A stretch of 64,000 nt of DNA from Sporosarcina sp. FSL W8-0480 (GCF_037963765.1 NZ_CP150166.1:336001-400000); one strand, 5' to 3'; shown: positions 1-11,601, numbered from the stretch's first letter. Program-made: numbers and translations. Notes: generated from the sequence alone by a model not told the origin.

Positions 1-1291
<1,291 letters not shown>

Positions 1292-1294
<3 letters not shown>

Positions 1295-1319
1295 AAAAGC
1301 CGCCACTTTAAAATGGCGG
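1292..1319 (-). terminator. Intrinsic terminator after folK
   Basis: On the minus strand CCGCCA...TGGCGG forms a 6-7 bp stem closed by an AT-rich loop and followed by a run of seven T. It ends the pab-fol transcription unit. Confidence 0.85.
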
Positions 1320-1324
1320 ACAGT

Positions 1325-1813
1325 TCATTTACCTTCATTTAGGAAATGTTCGACTCCTTCAACTTTTCTCCAATGTTTAACGCCGTTATTATCGACTGCC
1401 ACACTTACAAGAGTAGGTGCGATTTCCATCAGAGGCACAAGAACAAATGCCCTCCCATCCATTCTTGGGTGTGGAACTGTCAAGTTCTCTGATTTAATAT
1501 TGTCGTTATTATAGAGTAAAATGTCAAGGTCCACAGTCCGAGGACCCCATCTGATTTCCCGGACACGCCCCAAATCATTTTCGACTCCCTGACACACTTC
1601 CAATAATTCAAAAGGATTGAGCGATGTTTCTAAACATACGACCAAGTTCAGGAAGTTCGCCTGATCCGTATATCCAACCGGCTCCGTTTCATATATAGAG
1701 GAAATCATAGTCACTTCAATCTTATCATGCGAATGCAGTGAGCGGACCGCCTCAGTCAAATGATGTAATCGATCCCCGATATTAGACCCGATTGACAGAT
1801 AAGCAATGTTCAT
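1325..1813 (-). CDS. folK: HPPK, 6-hydroxymethyl-7,8-dihydropterin pyrophosphokinase
   Basis: Transfers pyrophosphate from ATP to 6-hydroxymethyl-7,8-dihydropterin, the step before dihydropteroate synthase in folate synthesis. The 162 residues match the family length. The N-terminal AYLSIGSNIGDR and the signature GPRTVDLDILLY (about residues 90-101, with D95 and D97 as the expected Mg ligands) are intact. The start ATG overlaps the folB stop by 4 bp, implying translational coupling. It is the last gene of the pab-fol operon and is followed by a terminator. Confidence 0.95.
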   Translation of the reverse strand: MNIAYLSIGSNIGDRLHHLTEAVRSLHSHDKIEVTMISSIYETEPVGYTDQANFLNLVVCLETSLNPFELLEVCQGVENDLGRVREIRWGPRTVDLDILLYNNDNIKSENLTVPHPRMDGRAFVLVPLMEIAPTLVSVAVDNNGVKHWRKVEGVEHFLNEGK

Positions 1814-2178
1814 ACGAATTGCCCTCTCGTAATATCGACAGATACGGATGCGTAATGACCGCGTATTGGAGGATCCGGTTTAACTAAAACTACACGGATC
1901 CCTTTAACTTGAGCAGCGAATCTTTCCATAACAGAACTTGCAATCTCCTCCGCAACGGACTCGATTAATTTTCGTGGTTCCCCTTCAACGACTGAACGGC
2001 AAACGTCGAATACTTCGGCATAATTGACCGTTTTCTGCAAATCATCAGTCACCCCAGCTTCCGCTAAATCGACCGCGAGTGATACGTTTGCCCGAAATCG
2101 CTGACCTAATACCGTCTCTTCCTTTAATGCACCATGATAGCCGTAAAACTCCATTTCATTCAAATGAATATAATCCAT
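1810..2178 (-). CDS. folB: Dihydroneopterin aldolase
   Basis: Converts 7,8-dihydroneopterin to 6-hydroxymethyl-7,8-dihydropterin and glycolaldehyde. The N-terminus MDYIHLNEMEFYGYHG contains the usual FYGYHG motif, and the C-terminal half has the VKPDPPIRGHYASVSV strand with the conserved KP. I chose the ATG preceded by GAAGGAGGT at about 10 bp. A GTG 12 bp upstream lies inside that ribosome-binding site and is unlikely. The product is 122 aa, normal for the family. It lies between folP and folK. Confidence 0.93.
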   Translation of the reverse strand: MDYIHLNEMEFYGYHGALKEETVLGQRFRANVSLAVDLAEAGVTDDLQKTVNYAEVFDVCRSVVEGEPRKLIESVAEEIASSVMERFAAQVKGIRVVLVKPDPPIRGHYASVSVDITRGQFV

Positions 2179-2199
2179 CTCGAGTCCCACCTCCTTCTA

Positions 2200-3048
2200 T
2201 TAAATAACGTCTACTTTGTTTGTTAGTACGTCCATCATTTTCACCATGCGTGAAATGGCCTTTACATCATGCACCCTCACAATATGGCAACCGTGTTCAA
2301 TACCATAGCATACTGTAGCCCCTGTTCCTTCCATTCGTTCATTGACTGGCAGATCCAATATAGTACCGATCATCCTTTTCCTCGAAGTGGCTAATAGAAG
2401 GGGATAGCCCATATCGGAAATCCGTTGCAATCCTTGCATCGCCAACACATTTTGCGCAGTGTCCTTTGCGAACCCGATACCCGGGTCAAGCCATATATTC
2501 TCTTCAGACACACCCGCATTACGTGCTATTGCAACACTTTCCTCTAAATCCGCTATTACTTCATCCATGAATGGACCTGTATATTCTGCCACTTCGCGGT
2601 TATGCATTAGAATGATTGGTGCGCTGTATTTTGCCGCCACTTCTGCTATTTTAGGTTCCCGTTTCGCTCCCCATACATCATTAATGATATGGGCACCTGC
2701 TTTTAATGCAGCCCCTGCCACATCCGCTTTATATGTATCTATTGAAATGACACAATCCAACTCGCGCGAAAGTGCCTCAATAACTGGTACTGTACGTTCA
2801 AGCTCCATCTCAAGTGATACAGGCGCGTGTCCGGGGCGCGTTGACTCCCCACCAACATCAATAATTTTCGCTCCGTCCCGCAGCATTTCCTCAGCGTGTT
2901 TAAGCGCAGCATCAATATGTCCGTATTTGCCACCGTCAGAAAAGGAATCGGGAGTGACATTCAAAATGCCCATTACAACTGTCTCTTTTTTAAAGTCCAG
3001 TTCCGTTTTTCCGAAACTATATCGAACTTTCGCTTTCGTTAACTCCAC
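2200..3048 (-). CDS. folP: Dihydropteroate synthase
   Basis: Condenses p-aminobenzoate with hydroxymethyl-dihydropterin pyrophosphate to make dihydropteroate; it is the sulfonamide target. The TIM-barrel signatures are present: GILNVTPDSFSDGG (about residues 27-40) and IDVGGESTRPG (about 63-73). A GTG start is preceded by AAGAAGG at 8 bp. The 282-aa length is typical. Only 4 bp separate it from the pabC stop, consistent with one operon making PABA and joining it to the pterin. Confidence 0.95.
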   Translation of the reverse strand: MELTKAKVRYSFGKTELDFKKETVVMGILNVTPDSFSDGGKYGHIDAALKHAEEMLRDGAKIIDVGGESTRPGHAPVSLEMELERTVPVIEALSRELDCVISIDTYKADVAGAALKAGAHIINDVWGAKREPKIAEVAAKYSAPIILMHNREVAEYTGPFMDEVIADLEESVAIARNAGVSEENIWLDPGIGFAKDTAQNVLAMQGLQRISDMGYPLLLATSRKRMIGTILDLPVNERMEGTGATVCYGIEHGCHIVRVHDVKAISRMVKMMDVLTNKVDVI

Positions 3049-3052
3049 AATT

Positions 3053-3901
3053 TCAACCTTCTTTCAATCTTTCTATCGCTTGCACGTATAGTTTATGCAG
3101 TTTTTGGTAATAAACCCCAGAAGAACCCGGCAACATATACTCGCCGACCATCGACAAAGGAACGAGCTCTTGGACGGCATTCGTGACGAACGCTTCATCC
3201 GCCCGCTCCACTTCCCCCTTTGTAAATAATCCTTCTTGGACAACCATACCGAGGCTTGAAGCAAGCTTCAAAATAAAAGCTCTTGTCGTGCCCGGTAAAA
3301 TACCCGTTTTTAGCGAAGGAGTGAACAATTCACTTCCTTTTACCCAAAAAACATTTGACGTGACGCCTTCAGCAACAAACCCTTCGCCCGTTACAAACAA
3401 TCCCTCATGATTTTTCAATGATGGCAGTTCCAACCGGCCTCGAAGGTTGTTCAAGAAATTATGCGACTTATGTCGAATCCGGCTTTCTGGAATATTTCTT
3501 TCAGTATCCAACCAAACCGCTTTCTTTTCCGTCCCCCGAGGTGCAGCCGCCAACTCTTTCCTAAACAAGATGATGTTCGGCGTCGTGTATTCGGATGGGC
3601 CTAACCCGATATCATGAATACCCGCGGACACATTCAACCGAAAATAGCCATCCTGTCCACCAGACTTTTTATTCAAGTCGCGAATGATATCGGCGATTTC
3701 ACGGTCTGTATACGGCATCGAAATTCGATATTCATCTAACGCTTCACGTAGCCTGTCCATATGTTCTTCGAATAAAAACACATGTCCCTCATACGTCCGG
3801 AACGTCTCAAAAAAACCGGCGCCATATAAGAAACCGTGATCGAAAGGGGAGATACGCAGATCTTCAGCTTTTATATATTCTCCATTCATCCAACAAATCA
3901 T
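3053..3901 (-). CDS. pabC: Aminodeoxychorismate lyase (class IV PLP enzyme)
   Basis: Cleaves 4-amino-4-deoxychorismate to p-aminobenzoate and pyruvate. It has the branched-chain-aminotransferase fold; the PLP lysine is in HKSHNFLNNL (about K145) and the C-terminal cofactor loop in SNVFW. The ATG opening MICWMNGEY follows AGGAGAG at 6-7 bp. A TTG seven codons upstream extends the frame but precedes that ribosome-binding site. The gene directly follows pabB; a pabA gene would be expected between them by comparison with B. subtilis. Confidence 0.92.
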   Translation of the reverse strand: MICWMNGEYIKAEDLRISPFDHGFLYGAGFFETFRTYEGHVFLFEEHMDRLREALDEYRISMPYTDREIADIIRDLNKKSGGQDGYFRLNVSAGIHDIGLGPSEYTTPNIILFRKELAAAPRGTEKKAVWLDTERNIPESRIRHKSHNFLNNLRGRLELPSLKNHEGLFVTGEGFVAEGVTSNVFWVKGSELFTPSLKTGILPGTTRAFILKLASSLGMVVQEGLFTKGEVERADEAFVTNAVQELVPLSMVGEYMLPGSSGVYYQKLHKLYVQAIERLKEG

Positions 3902-3918
3902 ATGGACTCTCCTACCTT

Positions 3919-5331
3919 TCAAGCCTTCGTTTCAGCCATTTCCTTCGCCTGCCAAAGTGCTTTTGCTTTATTCAACGATTCAACATATTCCTCTTCGGGA
4001 ACTGAATCAGCTACAAGTCCAGCACCCGCTTGGATATGGGCAATTCCATCCTTTATAAACGCCGTCCGTATGACGATATTCAATTCCATATCTCCATTGA
4101 AACCAATCCATCCAATCGAACCTGTGTAAAGTCCTCTTCTTGTCGGCTCCAATTCTTCAATGATTTCCATCGTTCGTAGTTTCGGGGACCCCGTAATTGA
4201 ACCACCAGGGAATACACCTTTAATAATCGCCGCATTCGACAGTTCAGGCGATGCTGTCCCGCGAATATTCGACACAAGATGCATGACATGGGAATAGCGT
4301 TCTATTACCATGAATTCATTCGTTTCAACCGTTCCCTTCGTGCAAACCCGTTCAAAGTCCTCAAGTTCTTGCTCGACAAGCATAATATGCTCGCCCTTCT
4401 CTTTTTCATTGGAAAGCAAGTCGTTTTCCAACCCCTCGTCTTCTGCTTGTGTAGTACCCCTTGGACGCGTCCCTCCTATTGGGCGTGTACTTAACTCGGT
4501 ACCTCGCTTTTTCAGCAGTAATTCAGGTGAACCGGAAACAACTGCAAAGTCCTCTGCACCGATCATCGCCATATACGGAGATGGATTGAAAGAGCGCAAT
4601 GCCTCGTACATGGATAGCGGCTCCGCAGTGAGCACATTGGATTGCCGGACGGATAGGTTTACTTGATTGACTTCGCCTTGTGCAATATATCGTTGTACAT
4701 CGCGCACCATCTGTTCGAACTGAGGTCCTGTAACGGAAACATCCACCTTTTCTGGCCTTCCAGCATCGGTTGCAGAACTTTCTGCGGCATGAATACGCTT
4801 CCCTTCTCCTATAGTGGCAGCTTCTAACCACTCTCGTTCCATTTCTGAAACATCCAATCCCCGTCCAGGTAATGTCATGAAATAGGCCACTTCCTCTTCC
4901 AAGTTAAGCACTGCCCAACGGTCGAATAAATAGAAGAAGATATCCGGCGTTTGAAGATCATCCTCAGCAATCTCCGGAATCGGTTCATAAGATCTTGCAT
5001 AGTCATAACTGATAAACCCCATCGCGCCCCCTTGGAAGTCTGGAAGTTCAGGAAGGTTATCCATTTTCATAGACTCGACAAATTCAACTAAAAGTTCAAG
5101 AGGTTCGCCTTCCCGAAGTTCCGTTGACCCATGCCGCCACTGCAATTCCAACCCGCCCTCTGTCGCTCTCAACGTTACAAGCGGATTTACCCCGGCCATG
5201 CTAAACTTCCCCGTCCGCCCGCTCTCTAACAAGAGGTGTTTTTCCGTAGTTTCCGCAAGTTCTTTATATGCATAAAAAAATTGTTCCTTCGTCATTTTCA
5301 CTTTCTTGTAATCCGGATACATTCTATCCAT
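3919..5331 (-). CDS. pabB: Aminodeoxychorismate synthase, chorismate-binding subunit
   Basis: Uses ammonia from a glutamine amidotransferase partner to aminate chorismate, starting PABA synthesis. It has an N-terminal domain followed by the chorismate-binding catalytic domain, with QGEVNQVNLSVRQ and GGSITGSPKLRTMEIIEELE near the C-terminus. The position of the E. coli PabB PIKGT lysine reads PIGGT here (about residues 284-288), so the lysine nucleophile is absent. The ATG preceded by GGGGGAAAAGAAA is preferred over a TTG 15 bp upstream. No amidotransferase gene is adjacent. Anthranilate synthase TrpE is a relative, but the pabC-fol context argues for PabB. Confidence 0.9.
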   Translation of the reverse strand: MDRMYPDYKKVKMTKEQFFYAYKELAETTEKHLLLESGRTGKFSMAGVNPLVTLRATEGGLELQWRHGSTELREGEPLELLVEFVESMKMDNLPELPDFQGGAMGFISYDYARSYEPIPEIAEDDLQTPDIFFYLFDRWAVLNLEEEVAYFMTLPGRGLDVSEMEREWLEAATIGEGKRIHAAESSATDAGRPEKVDVSVTGPQFEQMVRDVQRYIAQGEVNQVNLSVRQSNVLTAEPLSMYEALRSFNPSPYMAMIGAEDFAVVSGSPELLLKKRGTELSTRPIGGTRPRGTTQAEDEGLENDLLSNEKEKGEHIMLVEQELEDFERVCTKGTVETNEFMVIERYSHVMHLVSNIRGTASPELSNAAIIKGVFPGGSITGSPKLRTMEIIEELEPTRRGLYTGSIGWIGFNGDMELNIVIRTAFIKDGIAHIQAGAGLVADSVPEEEYVESLNKAKALWQAKEMAETKA

Positions 5332-5404
5332 TTTCTTTTCCCCCAACAGTCATAATAATCTAATCTTACAGTGTGGAGACTCGTTTACGCTACAAAAAAG
5401 GAAT

Positions 5405-5430
5405 ACAAAAAAGAGAGCCGTTCAGCTCTC
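5405..5430 (-). terminator. Intrinsic terminator after cysK
   Basis: GAGAGC...GCTCTC arms followed by TTTTTT on the minus strand, 18 bp downstream of the cysK stop, separating cysK from the pab operon. Confidence 0.85.
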
Positions 5431-5447
5431 CCTTTTGTACTGCATAT

Positions 5448-6374
5448 TCATTCCTCGTCAAACTGATAAAGTGGAGTACTTAAATAACGTTCGCCGTTTG
5501 AAGGAAGAATCGCTACTACTTTCTTTCCTTTACCAAGTTTTTCCGCGACTTGAAGTGCCGCGAATATGGCAGCGCCGGATGAAACACCACCTAAGACTCC
5601 CTCTTCACGCGCTGCGCGTCTTGCAGTTTCATACGCTTCATCGTTCGACACTTGGATAATTTCATCGTAAATTCCCGTGTCAAGAACCTTAGGAACGAAG
5701 CCTGCTCCGATACCTTGAATCTTATGTGGCCCTGGTTTCCCACCGGAAAGCACTGCTGAGTCAGTTGGCTCCACAGCGATTATTTTAACTTCAGGGAATC
5801 GCTCTTTTAATACACTACCCGCTCCCGTAATCGTGCCGCCCGTTCCGATTCCTGAAACGAATGCATCTACTTGGTCTAATGCATCGGCAATTTCAGGACC
5901 TGTCGTTAAACGGTGAACTTCCGGATTTGCCTCGTTATTGAATTGTTGTGGCATGAACCAACCGTTTTTCTCAGAAAGCTCTTCCGCTTTGGCGATTGCG
6001 CCTTTCATCCCTTCAGCACCCGGCGTAAGGACAAGGTCCGCACCATAAGCACGCAATAGATTACGACGTTCAAGGCTCATCGTATCCGGCATGACAAGAA
6101 CAGCATTGTACCCTTTTGCAGCTGCAATCATCGCAAGCCCAATGCCTGTATTACCGCTTGTCGGTTCGATAATTGTGCTTCCTTCCTTCAATTCACCGGA
6201 CTTTTCGGCAGCTTCAATCATTGCAAGAGCAATCCGATCCTTGACACTTGACCCCGGGTTGAAATACTCAAGTTTCAAATATACATCCGCACTGTCCGGC
6301 CCCGCCATGCGATTCACTTTTACAAGCGGTGTTTTCCCTACGAGATCTGCAATTGAATTACCAACTCTACTCAT
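5448..6374 (-). CDS. cysK: Cysteine synthase (O-acetylserine thiol-lyase)
   Basis: PLP enzyme making cysteine from O-acetylserine and sulfide. The 308 residues carry the PLP lysine in PGSSVKDR (K45), the substrate loop TSGNTGIG (about 72-79), the phosphate-binding [10 protein letters not shown] and the C-terminal SSGAAI segment, all complete. It is a single-gene unit with its own promoter and terminator. In B. subtilis the homologue is controlled by CymR; I cannot identify a CymR site with confidence here. Confidence 0.95.
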   Translation of the reverse strand: MSRVGNSIADLVGKTPLVKVNRMAGPDSADVYLKLEYFNPGSSVKDRIALAMIEAAEKSGELKEGSTIIEPTSGNTGIGLAMIAAAKGYNAVLVMPDTMSLERRNLLRAYGADLVLTPGAEGMKGAIAKAEELSEKNGWFMPQQFNNEANPEVHRLTTGPEIADALDQVDAFVSGIGTGGTITGAGSVLKERFPEVKIIAVEPTDSAVLSGGKPGPHKIQGIGAGFVPKVLDTGIYDEIIQVSNDEAYETARRAAREEGVLGGVSSGAAIFAALQVAEKLGKGKKVVAILPSNGERYLSTPLYQFDEE

Positions 6375-6421
6375 CTAAGCCACTCCCAATCCCTACTTAT
6401 TTGATATGTTTTATAGTATTA

Positions 6422-6451
6422 ATCATACTACCTTATTGTGAGTATAGTCAA
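6422..6451 (-). promoter_or_regulatory. Sigma-A promoter of cysK
   Basis: TTGACT (-35) and TATGAT (-10) with an 18-bp spacer, about 50 bp upstream of cysK. The interval TACT-N11-AGTA across spacer and -10 is a short inverted repeat that could hold an operator; that is inference. Confidence 0.6.
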
Positions 6452-6497
6452 TCAATAATATCTATAATATCTTTCCCTTTTCTCCACCCGACTAATC

Positions 6498-6549
6498 TAA
6501 AAAAAGCTAACCACAAGCCCCCATAGAATGAAGAGACCTGCAGTTAGCT
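6498..6549 (-). terminator. Intrinsic terminator after yacD
   Basis: AGCTAAC and GTTAGCT arms on the minus strand, extended inward by G-U pairs to about 13 bp, followed by a run of seven T. It begins directly after the yacD stop codon. Confidence 0.8.
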
Positions 6550-6550
6550 A

Positions 6551-7474
6551 TTATTTACCATAAAACCATTTTGCATCAAATTCTTTCCAGAATGCCTCCG
6601 GAAGAACCAATTGTGGCAGCTGCTCAATCGTCAGCTCCCGTTTAATATGCTCCTTCACTTCATCAAAAGTGAATTTCCTACCATTTATCACTTCATTCAC
6701 TTGAACGATTGCAAAAGTGCCGTCTTTCAGATCGACCACATCACCGACTTTGCCTTCCTTCAATTTGGAAGCTTCTTTGTAAATCGCAGGGTCGATTGTT
6801 TCTGTATCGGCATTGATGTAGCCGATATCGCCACCAAGATTAGCTGAGGTTAGGTCAATTGAAAGCTCCTTCGCTAACGCGTCAAAACTTGAGCCCTTTG
6901 ACAATTCACTCAATGCTCGTTCCGCTTCTTTCTTGGATGGAACAACAATAATGGATGTCCGGTAGGAAGTTAAAATTGTATAAAGGGATTCATTTTCATC
7001 GTAGAAAGATTCCACTGTCGCATCGTCAATGACAACATCATTTGACAATACCTTTTCCAAAATGATTGTAGATCGTATTCTTTGCCGTATTTGCTCGAGA
7101 TCCAGTCCTGAATATGTATGTCCATCCACAGATGTGATTAATGCGAGTTCAAGGTCGAGTTCCTTTTCACTCACTTCGATGCCGTATTTTGCTGCAGCTG
7201 TCTCCATCACCTTGTTGTTCACAAGCTCCCGTAGCACATCCCGACCTACCGCCTTCTCCATCGCAGTCATCCATTGTTCTCTTGTAATAGGATCACCCGC
7301 AACTGAAGCAACCACTTCATCGGGTTGCTTCAATTTTTTATCGGGTATTAGCCATCCAATGAACCAAAAGATGTTTCCTATAAGGAGAATGGCGATTAAG
7401 ACTAAAAGCGGCTTCGTTTTTAATTTCCTTTTCGGAACTGGTTCTTGAAGTTTATGATTGTGACCGTATTTCAT
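6551..7474 (-). CDS. yacD: Membrane-anchored parvulin-type peptidylprolyl isomerase (YacD/PrsA-like)
   Basis: Extracytoplasmic foldase of the SurA/PrsA type. A basic N-terminus (KRKLKTK) precedes one membrane segment (about residues 23-43, [21 protein letters not shown]), and there is no lipobox, unlike PrsA. An N-terminal SurA-like helical region is followed by a parvulin domain at about residues 165-260, with [19 protein letters not shown] and the GGDIGYI core. The start ATG lies 23 bp inside the end of hslO and follows AGAAGGA. The same gene order occurs in B. subtilis. The client proteins are unknown. Confidence 0.85.
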   Translation of the reverse strand: MKYGHNHKLQEPVPKRKLKTKPLLVLIAILLIGNIFWFIGWLIPDKKLKQPDEVVASVAGDPITREQWMTAMEKAVGRDVLRELVNNKVMETAAAKYGIEVSEKELDLELALITSVDGHTYSGLDLEQIRQRIRSTIILEKVLSNDVVIDDATVESFYDENESLYTILTSYRTSIIVVPSKKEAERALSELSKGSSFDALAKELSIDLTSANLGGDIGYINADTETIDPAIYKEASKLKEGKVGDVVDLKDGTFAIVQVNEVINGRKFTFDEVKEHIKRELTIEQLPQLVLPEAFWKEFDAKWFYGK

Positions 7475-8339
7475 CGATAAATCCTTCTAATTCTTCCTTC
7501 GAATAAACATATTTCTCCAGACAGAAGTGGCATTCTGCTTCAGCCTGACCATCTTCATCAATCATTTCGCGAATTTCTTGTTCCCCTAGACCAATAATCG
7601 CATTTCCAAAGCGCTCCCTTGAACAATTGCATTTGAAAGCCACATCCATCTTTTCAAGTACTTCCACCTGATCGGCACCTAATACTTCATTCAAAATCTC
7701 TTCAGGCGTCAAGCCGCGGTCAATCATACGTGAAATCGGTTCAATGTTCGCAAGCTTCTTCTCAAGCTGTGTGATCGTTTCGTCCGTTGCACCTGGCATT
7801 ACCTGAATGATGAAACCACCCGCTGCTTTTACAGTATTGTCCGGGTTTACAAGTACTCCAAGTGCCACCGCAGAAGGAACTTGTTCGGAGACAACGAAAT
7901 ATTGAGTGAAGTCCTCCGCAATTTCACCGGAAACAATCGGAACTTGGCCTGTGAAGAAGTCACGGAGCCCAAGGTCTTTAACTACAGTTAACATTCCCTC
8001 TGTTCCAACCACGCGTCGAACATCTAATTTGCCATTTTCATTCAACTCAAAATGTGTTTGTGGATGTGTGATGTATCCCCTGACTTCACCGTGTGCGTTT
8101 GCATCAACAACGATTGGGCCAGCCGGTCCGTTTCCTTCAACTTTCACTGTCAGTTTGTCATTTCCTTTTAGCATTGCGCCCATCATTAGTCCTGCTGTCA
8201 TCGTTCTGCCCAAAGCCGCAGTTGCAGTCGGCCATACTTGGTGTCGTTTTTGCCCCTCCGCCACAACATTTGTAGAGTTAACCGCATATGCGCGGATTGT
8301 ACCTTCAAATGCCAATGCTTTTATTAAATAATCATTCAT
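7452..8339 (-). CDS. hslO: Redox-regulated chaperone Hsp33
   Basis: Holdase chaperone activated by oxidative unfolding. The 295-aa product has the N-terminal Hsp33 fold ([17 protein letters not shown]) and a C-terminal zinc centre in which C237 and C239 (CNC) pair with C270 and C273 (CHFC). All four cysteines are present, so the redox switch should work. It lies between coaX and yacD, as in B. subtilis, and overlaps yacD. Confidence 0.95.
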   Translation of the reverse strand: MNDYLIKALAFEGTIRAYAVNSTNVVAEGQKRHQVWPTATAALGRTMTAGLMMGAMLKGNDKLTVKVEGNGPAGPIVVDANAHGEVRGYITHPQTHFELNENGKLDVRRVVGTEGMLTVVKDLGLRDFFTGQVPIVSGEIAEDFTQYFVVSEQVPSAVALGVLVNPDNTVKAAGGFIIQVMPGATDETITQLEKKLANIEPISRMIDRGLTPEEILNEVLGADQVEVLEKMDVAFKCNCSRERFGNAIIGLGEQEIREMIDEDGQAEAECHFCLEKYVYSKEELEGFIDEIRSQS

Positions 8340-8354
8340 GTAATTCTTCTCCTT

Positions 8355-9119
8355 TCAGACATTTCTTTCGTAGATTAGATGAAGTCCCTTCAACGTAAGG
8401 AAATTGTCTACTACGTCAATCACATTCGTCTCACTTGCTATCAATTCAGCAAGTCCACCTGTAGCGATGACAGTCGGTTCCACTTTACTTTGTGCTTTCA
8501 TCCTACCAACGATACCTTCCACAAGCCCAACATAACCAAATATAATTCCAGATTGCATGGCAGATACGGTATTTTTTCCGACAACATGATCTGGACGGAC
8601 CAACTCGACACGAGGTAATTTGGATGCCCGGTCGAATAACGCTTCCATTGAAATACCGATTCCAGGTGCAATGGAACCACCCATATATTCATTTTTCTCA
8701 TTAACATAACAGAACGTCGTTGCAGTTCCGAAGTCCACGATAATGAGAGGACCGTCATGTTCTTCTATAGCAGCAACCGCGTTAACAATTCGGTCTGCAC
8801 CTACTTCACGTGGATTTTCATATTTGATATTCAAACCTGTCTTGACCCCCGGACCAACAATCAATGGGCGGATATCAAAATATTTTTTACACATTTGTTC
8901 TAGCGGGAACATTACTGGTGGAACGACGGAAGAGATAATAATTCCGTTTATATCGTCAAAGTTTAAGCCTACATGGGAAAATAGCGATTTTACTGACATG
9001 GCATATTCATCTTCTGTTCTGTGTCTATATGTCTCCATACGCCAATGATGTTTCAACTCTCCTTGATCATAGACGCCAAGGACGATATTCGTATTTCCGG
9101 TATCCAATACTAAGATCAT
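8355..9119 (-). CDS. coaX: Type III pantothenate kinase
   Basis: Phosphorylates pantothenate, the first step of coenzyme A synthesis. It is an ASKHA-fold kinase: [16 protein letters not shown] at the N-terminus is the phosphate loop, VGADRIVNA and [10 protein letters not shown] follow, and [16 protein letters not shown] is in the second half. The ATG opening MILVLDTGN is preceded by GAGG; the frame stays open for 96 codons upstream but lacks family similarity there. That gives 254 aa, the usual length. Confidence 0.94.
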   Translation of the reverse strand: MILVLDTGNTNIVLGVYDQGELKHHWRMETYRHRTEDEYAMSVKSLFSHVGLNFDDINGIIISSVVPPVMFPLEQMCKKYFDIRPLIVGPGVKTGLNIKYENPREVGADRIVNAVAAIEEHDGPLIIVDFGTATTFCYVNEKNEYMGGSIAPGIGISMEALFDRASKLPRVELVRPDHVVGKNTVSAMQSGIIFGYVGLVEGIVGRMKAQSKVEPTVIATGGLAELIASETNVIDVVDNFLTLKGLHLIYERNV

Positions 9120-9156
9120 TTTCTTTTCCTCGCTAACATTCATCATTTTCCTCGAT

Positions 9157-9165
9157 ATCATACCA
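9157..9165 (-). promoter_or_regulatory. Extended -10 promoter of coaX
   Basis: TGGTATGAT on the minus strand (extended -10, TGn plus TATGAT), about 38 bp before the coaX start. No good -35 box is visible at 17 bp upstream, as is common for extended -10 promoters. Confidence 0.5.
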
Positions 9166-9274
9166 CAAACTAAAAGCGTAGGGCGACGGTTAAAGCCCCA
9201 AAAAACTTTATACATCTTTGGTAATGTTTGATATTTTATGGGAAATAATTTAGCTATTATTTTGATGTTATATA

Positions 9275-9314
9275 CAAAAACAAAAACAGTCGACTGCCCA
9301 ATAAAGCAGTCGAC
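9275..9314 (-). terminator. Intrinsic terminator after ftsH
   Basis: Perfect 9-bp arms GTCGACTGC and GCAGTCGAC, then TGTTTTTGTTTTTG on the minus strand, 20 bp after the ftsH stop. Confidence 0.9.
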
Positions 9315-9333
9315 CATTATTCCATTTACAAGA

Positions 9334-11373
9334 TCAGTCTCTTCTTTGTTCATCAATCGGAGGAAGGGTTGTGTCGCCGCCACGGTTCTCCTTAGGCAAA
9401 TCCGCAATGGATGGATCTGCTGGTGCGCCGGTTGAATCAGGGTTGACTGTGTCTTTTTCCGATTCCGCGTCTACTTCTTCCGACTTCTCTTCCACTTTAC
9501 CATTACCGTTCCGCTCATATGGGCGATCCGGCAAAGTTCCATGGTCTTTCAAGTGGTTAATTTGCTCAGCATCCAACGTTTCAACTTCAAGAAGTGTTGT
9601 TGCGATCAAATCAAGCAACTCACGGTGCTCTGTAAGGATTTTTCTTGTGCGTTCGTATTGCCCCTTGATGATGCTTTGCATTTCCTGGTCGATTTCGTAA
9701 GCAATCGATTCAGAGTAGTTCTGCTCCGAATTGAAGTCTCTGCCAAGGAATACGTTTCCGCCTTGCGCCGAGCCAAATTGCATCGGACCAAGCTTATCGC
9801 TCATTCCGTACTCCGTCACCATGGAACGTGCAATGCCTGTCGCTCGTTGGAAGTCGTTATGCGCTCCCGTAGACACTTCACCAAGTACAATCTCCTCTGC
9901 CACACGGCCACCAAGAAGACCTGCAACTTTATCAAGCAATTCCGGTTTTGTCATGAAGTAACGATCCTCTTTCGGAAGCATCACAGCATAACCACCTGCT
10001 TGGCCCCGAGGAACAATTGTTACTTTATGAACGACTTCAGCGTCATCCAACATCAGACCGACAACAACGTGACCCGCCTCGTGGAATGCAACAATATTTC
10101 TTTCCTTTTCAGAAATGACACGGCTCGTTTTCGCAGGACCTGCAATAACACGGTCTGTCGCTTCATCGATATCCGCCATGTCAATCTTCGTTTTACCACG
10201 TCTTGCTGCTACAAGCGCAGCCTCATTCAATAGGTTCTCAAGATCAGCACCAGAGAATCCTGGTGTACGTTGGGCAAGTGCCTTCATATTGACTGTGTCG
10301 TCAAGCGGCTTATTTCGCGCATGCACCTTAAGTACAGCTTCACGGCCCTTTACATCCGGACGACCGACTGTGATTTGGCGGTCAAAACGTCCTGGACGTA
10401 GTAATGCAGGGTCCAAAATATCCGGACGGTTCGTTGCCGCAACGATGATGATCCCTTCATTTCCATCGAAGCCATCCATTTCAACCAAGAGCTGGTTCAA
10501 TGTCTGTTCGCGCTCATCATGGCCGCCACCGAGACCGGCGCCACGTTGACGCCCGACTGCGTCGATTTCATCGATGAAGATGATACATGGTGCATTCTTT
10601 TTCGCATTTTCAAACAAGTCACGAACACGGGATGCACCGACCCCGACGAACATCTCAACGAAATCCGAACCGGAAATCGAGAAGAAAGGAACGCCGGCTT
10701 CACCAGCAACTGCTCGCGCCAAAAGTGTCTTACCAGTACCTGGGGGACCGACTAACAAAATACCTTTTGGAATACGAGCCCCAAGTTCAGCAAATTTACG
10801 TGAATCCTTTAGGAAATCAACTACTTCTTCAAGCTCCTGCTTCTCTTCATCCGCTCCCGCTACATCTGTAAAACGGACTTTCTTGCGGTCATCCGAGTGA
10901 AGCTTCGCCTTACTCTTACCGAAGTTCATGACACGGCCGCCACCGCCGCCTTGCGCTTGATTCAACAAGAAGAAGAATAGGATGATAATAATGATGAAAG
11001 GAACTAGGCCTGTAAAGAAGGCAACCCAAGCACTTGTTTCAGGTGCTTTTTGTACATTGAACTTTGGGTTGTTCTTTTTTCCGACAGCATCAATTGTACG
11101 GAGTTCTTCCGTGATGGTCGTGTCGTTTGCGAGGATATTCGTGGTGAACTTTTCACCCTCCTCATACCCTTTCATAACCCCTTCGACAGTCAGAACGCCA
11201 GCGACTGGTTGAACCGAAATCGATTCAATATCGCCTTTTTCCAAAGCCTCATAGAACTCATTCGTTGGAATCTCTTTTGTTTTCGGATTCGGATTATTTA
11301 GTGAACTGAAAATCCCCATGATTGCAAGGAAGATCAATCCGTATAATAGAAAGTATCGAAGTATACGATTCAT
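9334..11373 (-). CDS. ftsH: ATP-dependent zinc metalloprotease FtsH
   Basis: Membrane-bound AAA+ protease for quality control and regulated proteolysis. Two membrane segments (about residues 5-24 and 113-136) flank an extracytoplasmic domain. They are followed by the AAA domain with Walker A GPPGTGKT (about 209-216), Walker B IIFIDEID, the second region of homology [19 protein letters not shown], and the zinc site HEAGH (about 431-435). The C-terminal tail is acidic, low in complexity and variable. The ATG with GAGGAGG upstream gives MNRILRYF, 679 aa; the frame extends 21 codons further without support. Confidence 0.96.
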   Translation of the reverse strand: MNRILRYFLLYGLIFLAIMGIFSSLNNPNPKTKEIPTNEFYEALEKGDIESISVQPVAGVLTVEGVMKGYEEGEKFTTNILANDTTITEELRTIDAVGKKNNPKFNVQKAPETSAWVAFFTGLVPFIIIIILFFFLLNQAQGGGGGRVMNFGKSKAKLHSDDRKKVRFTDVAGADEEKQELEEVVDFLKDSRKFAELGARIPKGILLVGPPGTGKTLLARAVAGEAGVPFFSISGSDFVEMFVGVGASRVRDLFENAKKNAPCIIFIDEIDAVGRQRGAGLGGGHDEREQTLNQLLVEMDGFDGNEGIIIVAATNRPDILDPALLRPGRFDRQITVGRPDVKGREAVLKVHARNKPLDDTVNMKALAQRTPGFSGADLENLLNEAALVAARRGKTKIDMADIDEATDRVIAGPAKTSRVISEKERNIVAFHEAGHVVVGLMLDDAEVVHKVTIVPRGQAGGYAVMLPKEDRYFMTKPELLDKVAGLLGGRVAEEIVLGEVSTGAHNDFQRATGIARSMVTEYGMSDKLGPMQFGSAQGGNVFLGRDFNSEQNYSESIAYEIDQEMQSIIKGQYERTRKILTEHRELLDLIATTLLEVETLDAEQINHLKDHGTLPDRPYERNGNGKVEEKSEEVDAESEKDTVNPDSTGAPADPSIADLPKENRGGDTTLPPIDEQRRD

Positions 11374-11406
11374 CCCAAGCCTCCTCATTTCTTTCAACAG
11401 AAAACT

Positions 11407-11436
11407 ATTGTAAATCTTATCATATAACAGATTCAA
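11407..11436 (-). promoter_or_regulatory. Sigma-A promoter of ftsH
   Basis: TTGAAT (-35) and TACAAT (-10) with an 18-bp spacer, ending about 34 bp before the ftsH start. Confidence 0.55.
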
Positions 11437-11555
11437 CCTACAAAGGAAATGCCTTACTTATATATAGGCTTTTTCATAGGCAGATGCACCTGTCCTCGCA
11501 TTCACCGGCTCCGCAACAAAGTTCAATAGAATGTAAAGCTTTTAGACACAAAAGG

Positions 11556-11600
11556 AAAAAAGCTTTCCATCACCCCTTGATAAAGGTTTGTTGAAAAGCT
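11556..11600 (-). terminator. Intrinsic terminator after hpt
   Basis: AAGCTTTTCA and TGGAAAGCTT arms (one mismatch or wobble) followed by TTTTTTCC on the minus strand, directly after the hpt stop. Confidence 0.75.
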
Positions 11601-11601
11601 T

